From: Treponema socranskii subsp. paredis ATCC 35535
GTDB lineage: Bacteria; Spirochaetota; Spirochaetia; Treponematales; Treponemataceae
Assembly (NCBI GenBank): GCA_000413015.1
Contig: KE332515.1
Span: forward strand, 1-64,000
Reading direction: 5' to 3'
Length of the DNA: 64,000 nucleotides
Part shown: positions 14,399 through 23,195 of the stretch, piece after piece
Layout of the letters: each line of letters starts with the position of its first letter
Numbering within the stretch: position 1 is the stretch's first letter
Notes under the pieces: model-generated
Databases searched by the model: none
What the model was told of the DNA's origin: nothing
Seen by the model: the letters and a program-made list of their open reading frames with translations, nothing else
Position numbers and translations under genes: made by a program

Positions 14399-15541
14399 AT
14401 GAGAAGTACACGGGCGGTCGTCTATAAAAACAATTTGATACATAATCTTTCCGTCGTTAAATCCTTTATTAAAAACGATGTGAAAATCTGCGCTGCGGTG
14501 AAAGCGAACGGTTACGGCTCGGGCGCGGTTTTTGCCGCAAAGACGGCGCTCGCTTTCGGCGCATCGTTTTGCGCGGTTGCGACCGTCGACGAAGGGATCG
14601 AACTCCGGGAAAGCGGCATCGCCTCTCCGATTTTGCTTTTGAGTTTGTGTACGCCCGACGAGATGAAAGACGCCGTTTTATATAAGCTTACCCCCCTCGT
14701 GTGCGACGAAGCCTATGCCGAACTTTTCAATGCCGCTGCCGGAAAATACGCTTCGGGGAAATTTTCCGTGCACATTGCAGTCGATACCGGCATGCGCCGC
14801 ATAGGATGTTCCGTCGATGAAGCTTCACGTTTTGCAAAGCGCATCGTAAACTTGCCGCACCTTTCGCTCGGAGGTGTGTGTACGCATTTTTCTTCTGCGG
14901 ATGAAACGGATGATGAAGCAAGGCGGTATACGGACGATCAATTTTCGAATTTTATGCATGCCGTCAAATCGATCGAAAGGGAAGGCATCGATCCTGGCAT
15001 CCGGCACTGCGCGGCCTCTGCGGCACTGATCGACCGGCCGGAAATGCAGCTCGATATGGTGCGGCCCGGAATCGTCATGTACGGCTATTTTGACGGGAGT
15101 ATCGACGGCGCTTACTGCGCAGAGCGGGGAAAGCCGTGTACGCTCGAGCCCGTGATGGCTCTTGAAAGCGAAGTCGTTGCGATCAAATCGATAAAAAAAG
15201 GGGAGTCGGTTTCGTATAACCGCACGTGGACTGCCGAATGCGATACCGTCATTGCAACGCTTCCGATCGGTTACGCCGACGGATTGCCGCGGAGCTTGTC
15301 TCCCGGTCTGTGCGTTGCGATAAACGGAAAAAATTATCCCGTTGTCGGACGCATCTGTATGGATCAGTGTATGGTCGATGTCGGTTCAAGCGGCGTGCAT
15401 CGCTGGGATAAAGCTCTCATATTCGGCCCTGAAAATTCCGGAGCGCTGCAAACGGCGGCGGACATCGCAAAGGCTGCGGGTACGATTTCCTATGAGATTT
15501 TGACGGGCATCGCAAAACGCGTGCCGCGCACGGAAGGGTAG
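14399..15541 (+). CDS. alr: Alanine racemase
   Basis: Interconverts L- and D-alanine for peptidoglycan. K35 in CAAVKANGYGSGA is the PLP lysine; the second catalytic residue is the Tyr in ESVSYNRTW, followed by TLPIGYADGLPRSLS and VGRICMDQCMVDVG, all family signatures. Length (380) is normal. It stands alone between an exported protein gene on the other strand and the BrnTA pair. Confidence 0.96.
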   Translation: MRSTRAVVYKNNLIHNLSVVKSFIKNDVKICAAVKANGYGSGAVFAAKTALAFGASFCAVATVDEGIELRESGIASPILLLSLCTPDEMKDAVLYKLTPLVCDEAYAELFNAAAGKYASGKFSVHIAVDTGMRRIGCSVDEASRFAKRIVNLPHLSLGGVCTHFSSADETDDEARRYTDDQFSNFMHAVKSIEREGIDPGIRHCAASAALIDRPEMQLDMVRPGIVMYGYFDGSIDGAYCAERGKPCTLEPVMALESEVVAIKSIKKGESVSYNRTWTAECDTVIATLPIGYADGLPRSLSPGLCVAINGKNYPVVGRICMDQCMVDVGSSGVHRWDKALIFGPENSGALQTAADIAKAAGTISYEILTGIAKRVPRTEG

Positions 15542-15596
15542 CGCGGAAAATCTTGTTTGCGTACACGATTATGGTGTATACTGATAGCGACAGAGG

Positions 15597-15896
15597 ATGC
15601 GGAAGGTGTTATCATTTGAGTGGGATCCGGATAAAGAAAAGCGCAATATTGAAAAACATAACGGGATCTCATTCCGAATAGCGGTTAAAGTTTTTTCCGA
15701 CAACAAACGTATTGAAAAATATGATTCACAGCATTCAACATTCGATGAAGAGAGATGGGATGTAATCGGTATGGTTAATGATATTCTTTTTGTTGTTTAT
15801 ACGGAAGTGGATGAAAATAGAGTCAGAATTATTTCTGCGCGCCTTGCGGAAAAGGAGGAAATCGATGAATACTTTAATAACTATGACGCTCGATGA
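15597..15896 (+). CDS. brnT: BrnT-type toxin
   Basis: A 99-residue RelE-fold ribonuclease toxin. FEWDPDKEKRNIEKHNGISF is the typical BrnT opening; DEERWDVIGMVNDILFVVYTE and VRIISARLAEKEEIDEYF follow as in the family. BrnT stops translation by RNA cleavage and is neutralised by BrnA. The antitoxin gene starts inside the toxin gene with its own ribosome site, so the two are co-expressed. Toxin-first order is the family norm. Confidence 0.92.
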   Translation: MRKVLSFEWDPDKEKRNIEKHNGISFRIAVKVFSDNKRIEKYDSQHSTFDEERWDVIGMVNDILFVVYTEVDENRVRIISARLAEKEEIDEYFNNYDAR

Positions 15897-16200
15897 AGTG
15901 AAAAAAAATCCGCTTACCGAAGAAGAAAAGAATGTTATCCGCCGCGCAGCAGCGCAGGTTCGTGCCGGTACTGCAGAAGACGATCCTGATTGCCCGAAGC
16001 AGACTAAAGAGGAACTCGCAAAATTTCGTCCATGGTATGAAGTTCATCCCGAATGGCGCGAAGCGAAAAAAACGGAAATTCATTTGCAGATCGATACCGA
16101 TGTTCTCGAATGGTACAAATCGCAGGGCAGGGAATACCAAACAAAGATGAATGATGTTTTGCGTGCGCATGCGTTTTTACAAAGACGCGCGGAACATTAA
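15865..16200 (+). CDS. brnA: BrnA-type antitoxin
   Basis: A 111-residue partner of BrnT. The C terminus holds the ribbon-helix-helix block KTEIHLQIDTDVLEWYKSQG followed by REYQTKMNDVLRAH, which binds both the toxin and operator DNA and represses the operon. The start at 15865 has AAGGAGG at 15852-15858; the coding regions overlap by 32 bases. The middle segment contains PWYEVHPEWREA, often seen in the longer BrnA forms. The 3' end overlaps folC's stop by a few bases in a tail-to-tail layout. Confidence 0.9.
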   Translation: MNTLITMTLDEVKKNPLTEEEKNVIRRAAAQVRAGTAEDDPDCPKQTKEELAKFRPWYEVHPEWREAKKTEIHLQIDTDVLEWYKSQGREYQTKMNDVLRAHAFLQRRAEH

Positions 16201-17528
16201 CAAAAATGCATAATGCGCTTGACATCTGCAGCGAGGTAAAAAGAGCCTGAAACGAGCAGGACGGCGGAAGCGGCTTCGGCTTTTTCGAATGCATTGTGCA
16301 CCGCTTTTTCAAAATCGCTTTCACAGGTAAACGAAAGGCGTTCCTTTTTACATGCGGCCTCTGCGCGCTCCAGGTCGCCGTGTTTTGTAAGACCCGGTTT
16401 TGTAAGCGTAATCGAATGAAATGTACCGTGAAAAAGACGGGCGATCGCTTCGGCGTTTTTATCGGCTGCGAGCGCAAAAAGCAGATGGCGGTTTCGCTTA
16501 GGGAAGAGTGCGGTAAGGACAGAAAGCGTATTTTGCATACTCGAAACCGTATGCGCTCCGTCAAAGACGACGGCGGCATTGCCGTACGATACGATTTCAA
16601 AGCGTGCGGGGAGACTTGCCTTTGAGAGTCCCTTTTCGATAAGGGTTTCGTCGAGCGAGGGAATCGCCGTTTTTACCGCGAGGGCGGCTTGCGCCGCATT
16701 TTGTGCCTGTGCCGAGCCGAGCATGCGCAGCGTCGTCCGTACGGGGCGGGAAAGCAGCGGACTTTCGAAACACACGTTCATGCGGTAATCGTCCGTATAG
16801 GATATATCTCGAAATCGTATTATATCATCTGTAAAAGCGTATCGCGCATCGGCGCTTTGTGCGGCTTGTTGAAATACTCGGCTGACCGATATGCTCGATT
16901 GATGAGAAACGACGACAGAGGTAAGGGGCTTTATGATACCCGCTTTTTCAGCGGCGATTTTTTCAATCGTGTCGCCGAGATAGTCGGTGTGTTCGAGTTC
17001 GATCGGCGTGATGCAGCAGAGTTTCGGCGTGACGACGTTTGTCGCGTCGAGCCTGCCGCCCAAGCCGACTTCAAATACGTTCCAATCGGTACGCACACGG
17101 CGAAAGCACAAAAACGCGTAGAGCGTCACAAGTTCGAACCACGTAAGGGTGCGGGGAATTCTTTTTTCGCTTTCTGCCGATTGTACCGCATTCATCAGTT
17201 CCGCTGCGGCACCCTCATAGACGGCATCGTCGAAAAAGCCGTCGGGACCTGCGATGCGTTCACGGAAATCGCTTACGTGCGGCGAGGCATAGAGTCCGAC
17301 GGAAAAACCAGCTTCCTGTAAAATGCATGCGATCATCTTTGAAACCGAACCTTTGCCCTTTGAGCCTGCGATGTGAAAGCATGGAGATGAGTTTTCGGGA
17401 TGCCCGAGCCGTTCGCAAAAAAAACGCATCGTGTCGAGCCAAAACATATTCTTTTGAGGAAGCTTTTCAAAATTGATAAACGAATCGAGCCACGTTTCAA
17501 AGCTGCGCATCGCGGGGGAATTTTCCAT
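16197..17528 (-). CDS. folC: Folylpolyglutamate synthase / dihydrofolate synthase
   Basis: Adds glutamate to folates (and perhaps to dihydropteroate) using ATP. The P-loop GSKGKGSVSKMIACILQEAG is preceded by the H.AG motif, and LYASPHVSDFRERI, VGLGGRLDATNVV and VFDGAHTVSSM are all FolC signatures. The length of 443 residues is normal. It is convergent with brnTA, overlapping by four bases at the stop codons. Confidence 0.94.
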   Translation of the reverse strand: MENSPAMRSFETWLDSFINFEKLPQKNMFWLDTMRFFCERLGHPENSSPCFHIAGSKGKGSVSKMIACILQEAGFSVGLYASPHVSDFRERIAGPDGFFDDAVYEGAAAELMNAVQSAESEKRIPRTLTWFELVTLYAFLCFRRVRTDWNVFEVGLGGRLDATNVVTPKLCCITPIELEHTDYLGDTIEKIAAEKAGIIKPLTSVVVSHQSSISVSRVFQQAAQSADARYAFTDDIIRFRDISYTDDYRMNVCFESPLLSRPVRTTLRMLGSAQAQNAAQAALAVKTAIPSLDETLIEKGLSKASLPARFEIVSYGNAAVVFDGAHTVSSMQNTLSVLTALFPKRNRHLLFALAADKNAEAIARLFHGTFHSITLTKPGLTKHGDLERAEAACKKERLSFTCESDFEKAVHNAFEKAEAASAVLLVSGSFYLAADVKRIMHFC

Positions 17529-17686
17529 GACGGCGAGTATAGCACGGATTTGCTTTTAAGTGCAGGGGCGAAGATGAAGCGGGGATTTTTTTTGTAAGGA
17601 CAGGTCGGAGCGATAGTGCAATCGGGGAATTCGCGGCAAAATTTTCGCACGCTAAATACGGTATAAAAAAAACGGCTTACATGTCA

Positions 17687-17714
17687 TTGACATCCATGCA
17701 TATGTATATATAAT
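17687..17714 (+). promoter_or_regulatory. Sigma-70 promoter of the GtrB-GtrA operon
   Basis: TTGACA (17687-17692) and TATAAT (17709-17714), both perfect, are 16 bases apart. Only 14 AT-rich bases separate the -10 from the ATG at 17729, so the leader is about eight bases and has no ribosome site. Confidence 0.8.
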
Positions 17715-17728
17715 TAAAAATAAATAAT

Positions 17729-18709
17729 ATGAAAAAAATTACGTTGGCGTTTGTACTGCCTTGTTATAATGAAGAAGCCGCTCTTCCTAAAACCGCCGAT
17801 GCGTTAAAACGGAAGCTTGCTGCGCTTAAAGCCGATGATCGATTTAAATTGATCTCCTTTTATAAAGTGTATTTCGTTGACGACGGTTCATCCGATAATA
17901 CGTGGCATATTATCCAAAGTCTCGCAGCTGAAGATCCGACTTTTTGCGGTGTAAAGCTTGCTGCAAACAGAGGACATCAAAATGCGCTGTTGGCGGGTTT
18001 GATGACCGCAAAAGAAAAAGCCGATGCGGTTATTTCTATGGATGCGGATTTGCAGGACGATATAAACGCCGCCGATGAAATGATTTTAAAATTTCTTGCC
18101 GGAGCGGATATCGTATACGGCGTACGATCGGAGCGGAAAAGAGATACGTTTTTTAAACGATTTACCGCCGAAAGTTTTTATAAGTTTTTACGCTTCTTTT
18201 CGGACAATCCTAAAAACATTATTTTCAATCATGCCGATTACCGCTTGATGAGCCGCCGCGCATTGGACGGTTTATCGGAGTACACGGAAGTAAACCTTTA
18301 TCTTCGCGGAATCATTCCTTCTATCGGCTACCGTCAAGATTCGGTTTATTACGGACGGAATGAGCGCGTTGCCGGTGTCAGTAAGTATCCGCTTAAAAAG
18401 ATGATCGCGTTTGCGGTGCAGGGCATTACGTCTCTTTCCGTAAAACCGATGCGCATAATCAGTGCGCTCGGATTTTTTATCTTTTTGACGAGTATCGCAA
18501 TGCTCATCTATTTTTTAGTGCGGCACTTTACCGGCAAAACGATCATCGGCTGGTCGTCGCTTGCCGTTTCGATTTGGGGAATCGGCGGTTTGATTCAAAT
18601 GTCGATCGGTGTGCTCGGAGAATACATCGGAAAAATCTATTTGGAAACGAAACGACGACCGCGCTATATTATCGAAACCGTGCTTGACGGTAACAAAACG
18701 GAAATGTAA
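17729..18709 (+). CDS. GtrB-like polyprenyl-phosphate glycosyltransferase (GT2)
   Basis: Transfers a sugar from a nucleotide donor to undecaprenyl phosphate. FVLPCYNEEAALPKTADAL, FVDDGSSDNTW, LAANRGHQNALLAGL and SMDADLQDD (the DXD-like metal site) are in the order seen in GtrB/DPM1-type enzymes. Two membrane helices follow at about residues 237-260 and 270-292. At 326 residues it has the normal length. It is first in a three-gene operon with a GT-C-like protein and GtrA, so the lipid-linked sugar is likely flipped by GtrA and used on an envelope glycan. Confidence 0.92.
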   Translation: MKKITLAFVLPCYNEEAALPKTADALKRKLAALKADDRFKLISFYKVYFVDDGSSDNTWHIIQSLAAEDPTFCGVKLAANRGHQNALLAGLMTAKEKADAVISMDADLQDDINAADEMILKFLAGADIVYGVRSERKRDTFFKRFTAESFYKFLRFFSDNPKNIIFNHADYRLMSRRALDGLSEYTEVNLYLRGIIPSIGYRQDSVYYGRNERVAGVSKYPLKKMIAFAVQGITSLSVKPMRIISALGFFIFLTSIAMLIYFLVRHFTGKTIIGWSSLAVSIWGIGGLIQMSIGVLGEYIGKIYLETKRRPRYIIETVLDGNKTEM

Positions 18710-18723
18710 AGGAGCAAATAGAA

Positions 18724-20550
18724 ATGAACTCTTTTTCCAAAAAAACGGATGTAACGCTTTTGATCGTATCGACGGCGGCTTTTATTGTGAGCGTCGTTAT
18801 GATTATTTGTTCGACACAGCTTTTCGTATTTATCCAAACTGTTGTCGAAACGAAACTTTTGCATCGTACGTTGAATCCTAAAACTCTTAATCAAATATTT
18901 ATGTCGCTCATTGCATTTCCGATTTTTTTTACTATATTATTTGATGGCCTTTTTTTTGTTAAATTCTCAAAACAGTCGAAAATAATTTTACTTTTGCAGT
19001 TTTTCATCGCAGCTGCGGTTTTGACGTCAGTCTGTGCTTTTACGCGTTGTATACAATACATGAACAGCGATATGGCATCCGAAATCATGCTTGCCAAAGA
19101 ATGCTTTACACATAAAACGTTTTGGCCTCGATCGTGGTATTATTCGACGGAATTCCGCCTTTTAAATACGCAGCTTGTTGCGGCGCCCCTCTTTGCATTT
19201 ACATCGAATTGGATTACGGTAAAAGCCGTTTCCGTGATCATTCTGTGTTTTGCGCTGCCGCTCTCGCTGTGGTTTTTGCTTGAGACGCTCGATGTAAAAA
19301 CAGCGTGGATTAAACTGCTCTGTGCGTTGCTCGTTTTTGTACCGTGGTCGGGTCAGATGTGGGAACTTGTGCAGTTTGGAAATTACTATATCCCCCATAT
19401 TGTGATAAGCTTCATATATATAGGGCTTTTTATATCGCTTGCATATAAAGAACTTTCGGCACAGAAAAGAAAAATATTTAGCCTAATTTTTTTTGCACTT
19501 GCGTTTATTTCGGGTATATCGGGTATTCGCTATATTTTGAATTTTCAACTTCCAATCGCTTTAACGCTCATTATCCTTGCCGTACACCATATCGTCGTGC
19601 AAAAAGAGCGCTTCGACTTTTCGTGTTTTTTTATTCGGAACAAACGCGTTTTTTACGCATCGGCGAATATCATACTCGGTGGAGTCGGCTATGCCATGAA
19701 CTCTTTAATATTGCACCGACTCTTTTTGTTTTCGACATGGAATGATATACGATTCAATACACTCGGAGATATAACATTTTCGGATGTGCATCGTGCGGTA
19801 TTCGAAATATTCGGTTACCACAATAAAGTATTGGCGCTTGGGCCTGCCGGCATAAATAATGTTATGTTGTATATCGCTTCGATTTTTTTTATCATCTGTT
19901 TTGTTTTATGTGTAAAAAAATACGAGGCGGAGCATAAACAAATTTTTTTAATCATAACGATAGTTATGATTATCTTAAATTTCTTTGTAATAATCCATAC
20001 CGAATTTGCAGGAAGGTATTTTGTTCCGTCACTCGTTTATTGTATTCCATGTTTTGCGCTGTTTCTTGAAAATAAAACTCTTTCATCTTGGAAAAAATAC
20101 TGCGTCGGTGTTGCCGTTTCTATAACTCTTATCGCGGCTTCATTTATCACCTATATCGATGTTTTAACCTATGACGGAAACAGGGATAAAATCGCCGTCT
20201 GTCAATTTCTTAATAAAAACTATACATTCGGTTATGCGACGTTTTGGAATGCAAATATTTTTACATTTATGACGGATGGCAGGATTGAAATCAGTAATCT
20301 AGAAACCGATGTTATCGACAATGTCGATTATATTCCGTCCTCATTTCGTTATTATTTTTGGCTGACTTCCGATCGTTTTTATCGCGATGACTATAAAGCA
20401 AGCGAGCCCGTCTTTTTCCTTGTGACTCAAAAAGAATACAACGATTCGCCTGGCCACAAAGCATTCAAAACCGGCAGACAGGTTTATTCGGACGATTTTT
20501 ATCGTGTGTTCGAATTTGAAAACAAAAAAGCGTTTATCGACGGGTTTTAA
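18724..20550 (+). CDS. Polytopic GT-C-like membrane glycosyltransferase (GtrC role)
   Basis: A 608-residue integral membrane protein with about eleven or twelve helices and a C-terminal soluble tail of about 110 residues. This layout fits the specific transferases that take a sugar from polyprenyl phosphate outside the cytoplasmic membrane. An acidic pair in the first exterior loop (MNSDMASEIMLAKECF, around residue 103) could be the catalytic Asp of a GT-C enzyme. Sequence similarity to a named family is not evident. It lies 14 bases after GtrB and one base before GtrA, so all three act together; the acceptor is unknown. Confidence 0.72.
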   Translation: MNSFSKKTDVTLLIVSTAAFIVSVVMIICSTQLFVFIQTVVETKLLHRTLNPKTLNQIFMSLIAFPIFFTILFDGLFFVKFSKQSKIILLLQFFIAAAVLTSVCAFTRCIQYMNSDMASEIMLAKECFTHKTFWPRSWYYSTEFRLLNTQLVAAPLFAFTSNWITVKAVSVIILCFALPLSLWFLLETLDVKTAWIKLLCALLVFVPWSGQMWELVQFGNYYIPHIVISFIYIGLFISLAYKELSAQKRKIFSLIFFALAFISGISGIRYILNFQLPIALTLIILAVHHIVVQKERFDFSCFFIRNKRVFYASANIILGGVGYAMNSLILHRLFLFSTWNDIRFNTLGDITFSDVHRAVFEIFGYHNKVLALGPAGINNVMLYIASIFFIICFVLCVKKYEAEHKQIFLIITIVMIILNFFVIIHTEFAGRYFVPSLVYCIPCFALFLENKTLSSWKKYCVGVAVSITLIAASFITYIDVLTYDGNRDKIAVCQFLNKNYTFGYATFWNANIFTFMTDGRIEISNLETDVIDNVDYIPSSFRYYFWLTSDRFYRDDYKASEPVFFLVTQKEYNDSPGHKAFKTGRQVYSDDFYRVFEFENKKAFIDGF

Positions 20551-20551
20551 T

Positions 20552-20953
20552 ATGCTCGATAAAAAAGTTTCCCAGCCGATAAAATTTATCATCGTCGGAA
20601 TCGTGAACACAGCCGTCGGTTGGGCAGTGATGTTCGTGTTGTATAATGTGTTTCATGCAGGCTATTGGCTGTCGTCGGCTGCAAATTATATCGTCGGCAG
20701 CGTTTGCAGCTTTTTTTTGAATAAATATTTTACATTCCGTTCAAAACATCTGAATGTAAAAGAAGCGCTGCGCTTTGTGTTGTGTATTGCTTTTTGTTAT
20801 GCCGTCAGCTACGGTATCGCGCGTCCTGCAATCCGTCTGCTTCTTTCCCCTTATACGAAAAAGATACAGGATAACGCTGCGATGATTTTGGGGAGCATCG
20901 TTTTTACCGTGATGAATTTTTTCGGACAAAAATATATCGTTTTTAAGAAGTGA
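20552..20953 (+). CDS. GtrA-family flippase
   Basis: A 133-residue protein with four helices. The opening QPIKFIIVGIVNTAVGWAVMFVLY and the FFLNKYFTFRS block between helices 2 and 3 are the GtrA/PF04138 signatures. GtrA proteins are thought to move polyprenyl-phosphate sugars across the membrane. The ATG at 20552 is one base past the stop of the preceding gene, showing translational coupling. Confidence 0.9.
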   Translation: MLDKKVSQPIKFIIVGIVNTAVGWAVMFVLYNVFHAGYWLSSAANYIVGSVCSFFLNKYFTFRSKHLNVKEALRFVLCIAFCYAVSYGIARPAIRLLLSPYTKKIQDNAAMILGSIVFTVMNFFGQKYIVFKK

Positions 20954-21080
20954 TGACGGCACTGCGGCACACCGTATCTGAGGCGTCGTTATGCATGCGT
21001 AACGGTAAAGACGATAGGAAAAATCCGTTCGTTGCAGCACAAATTCGAAATATAAATTCGTGAGCATAAATCCCCGCGCG

Positions 21081-21109
21081 TTGAAAAGAAGTACGAAATC
21101 TGTTAAAAT
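21081..21109 (+). promoter_or_regulatory. Putative promoter for the aconitase gene
   Basis: TTGAAA (21081-21086) and TAAAAT (21104-21109) are 17 bases apart. The leader of about 25 bases contains GAGGTAA before the ATG at 21141. Confidence 0.6.
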
Positions 21110-21140
21110 GCATTCCGTGTAAAAATATCGAGGTAACGCT

Positions 21141-23165
21141 ATGTCCTTAACGCTTACGGAAAAAATATTGCAGGCGCACATCATTCCCGACGCATGTCCC
21201 GACACGAGATTCGTACCGGGAGAGCCGATACGGAGAGGAGACGATATCGCGATCCGCATCGATCAAACATTGACGCAGGATGCGACGGGAACGATGACCT
21301 ATCTCCAATTCGAAACGATCGGCGTCCCCCGCGTCAAAACGGAAGTCTCGGTTTCTTACGTCGATCATAATACGCTGCAAACCGATTTTAAAAATATGGA
21401 CGATCACCGTTATCTGCAGAGCGTTGCCGAAAAATACGGTCTTTATTTTTCGCGGCCGGGAAACGGCATCTGTCATCAAGTACACCTCGAACGTTTCGGA
21501 AAGCCGGGGAAAACGCTGCTCGGCAGCGACAGTCACACGCCGACCGGCGGCGGTATCGGCATGATCGCGATCGGAGCGGGCGGCCTCGACGTCGCCGTCG
21601 CAATGGGCGGAGGCGCCTTTCACTTGGCGATGCCGAAAGTTTTCGGTGTACAGCTTACCGGATGCCTTCGAAAAGGCGTCAGCGCAAAAGACATCATCCT
21701 CGAAGTGCTGAGGCGTGAAACGGTAAAAGGAGGAGTCGGCGCGGTTTACGAATATTTCGGTTCGGGCGTCGAAACACTTACCGTTCCGCAGCGCGCAACG
21801 ATTACGAATATGGGAGCGGAACTCGGCGCAACCTGTTCCGTTTTTCCGTCGGATGCCAAAACAAAAACCTTTCTCGCGTCGATGGGGAGGGGAAAAGATT
21901 GGACAAAGCAGGAAGCCGATATCGGCGCCGAATACGATAAAATCATCCAAATCGATTTGACAAAACTGTCGGCGCTCGCCGCTCAGCCGCATTCTCCGGA
22001 TGCCGTCACTGCGGTAAAAAATCTTTCGGGCAAACCTGTAACGCAGGTCGTCATCGGTTCGTGTACTAACAGTTCGCTCGACGATTTAGAAACGGTCGCT
22101 GCGATCGTCAAAGGCAAACACATAGCGCCGGGAGTTGAAGCGGGCATAGCGCCGGGAAGCAGGGCGACGCTTATGATGGCGGAAAAAGCGGGCATACTCG
22201 GTACGCTTATCGAAGCGGGCTTCCGTATCCTTGAAAGCGCGTGCGGTCCGTGCATCGGCATGGGCTTTGCACCGAACAGCGAAGGGGTGTCGCTTCGCAC
22301 GTTCAACCGCAATTTTAAAGGCAGAAGCGGAACGGCCGATGCAAAGGTCTATCTGGTTTCCCCCGAAACGGCAGCCGCATCCGCGGTTACGGGCGTGTTC
22401 ACCGAAGCCGAAACGCTTTCGTATACCGACCGCGCATACGTGCGCTCAAAACGCGTGAGTCTCCTCGACGGAAACGACGCGCGCCTCGATGCAAAAATTA
22501 TTAAAAAAGCCGCGAAAGACGAAGGTATGCTCATCCCTCCGCTCCCGCCGGAAAAAGCGGAAAAGATCGAAGTGATCCGCGGACCGAATATCAAAAAATG
22601 TCCGCCCTGTCCGCCGTGTGCGTCGTCGCTCAAATTGCCGGTACTGCTGAAAGCGGGCGACAATATTTCGACCGACGATATCATGCCTGCCGGAACGAAA
22701 GTGCTTCCGTTTCGTTCGAATATTCCCGAAATAAGCAAATTCACTTTTTCGCGTATCGATGAAACTTTTTACGACCGTGCGGAGCAAATGCGTTTTGCAG
22801 GCTGTTTTATCGTCGCAGGCGAAAATTACGGACAGGGTTCTTCACGCGAACACGCAGCCCTCGGCCCGATGTATCTCGGCGTGCGCGCGGTCATCACAAA
22901 AAGCTTTGCACGCATCCATAAAGCGAATCTGATAAACTACGGCATCATTCCGATGGAATTTACAAACCCCGCCGATTATGAAGCGATCAGGCAAGGCGAT
23001 GTGCTTGAAATCGGAAACATCGCGGAAGCGCTGAAGACGGGATGCCCGTTCGAAATATCCGTCAACGGAAAAAAAATCATCGGTACGAACGAGCTCGCCA
23101 AACGCAGCCGCTTGATCCTGCTTGCCGGAGGGCTTGCATCTTATACCCGTAAGGGCGGAAATTAA
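21141..23165 (+). CDS. Aconitate hydratase (short, Aquifex-type subfamily)
   Basis: Interconverts citrate and isocitrate through a [4Fe-4S] cluster. LLGSDSHTPTGGGIGMIAIGAGGLDVA, then VIGSCTNSS with the first cluster Cys, and SACGPCIGMGFAP with the other two, are intact; the swivel domain has DNISTDDIMPAG and GENYGQGSSREHAALGP. At 674 residues it matches the shorter, fused subfamily related to homoaconitase, not AcnA (about 890). Treponemes generally lack a full TCA cycle, and no citrate synthase or isocitrate dehydrogenase gene is adjacent, so its metabolic role is unclear. A ComFB-type gene follows 30 bases later. Confidence 0.92.
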   Translation: MSLTLTEKILQAHIIPDACPDTRFVPGEPIRRGDDIAIRIDQTLTQDATGTMTYLQFETIGVPRVKTEVSVSYVDHNTLQTDFKNMDDHRYLQSVAEKYGLYFSRPGNGICHQVHLERFGKPGKTLLGSDSHTPTGGGIGMIAIGAGGLDVAVAMGGGAFHLAMPKVFGVQLTGCLRKGVSAKDIILEVLRRETVKGGVGAVYEYFGSGVETLTVPQRATITNMGAELGATCSVFPSDAKTKTFLASMGRGKDWTKQEADIGAEYDKIIQIDLTKLSALAAQPHSPDAVTAVKNLSGKPVTQVVIGSCTNSSLDDLETVAAIVKGKHIAPGVEAGIAPGSRATLMMAEKAGILGTLIEAGFRILESACGPCIGMGFAPNSEGVSLRTFNRNFKGRSGTADAKVYLVSPETAAASAVTGVFTEAETLSYTDRAYVRSKRVSLLDGNDARLDAKIIKKAAKDEGMLIPPLPPEKAEKIEVIRGPNIKKCPPCPPCASSLKLPVLLKAGDNISTDDIMPAGTKVLPFRSNIPEISKFTFSRIDETFYDRAEQMRFAGCFIVAGENYGQGSSREHAALGPMYLGVRAVITKSFARIHKANLINYGIIPMEFTNPADYEAIRQGDVLEIGNIAEALKTGCPFEISVNGKKIIGTNELAKRSRLILLAGGLASYTRKGGN

Positions 23166-23195
23166 TAAAATATGTTTTTTTAGTGCGGGAGAAAT

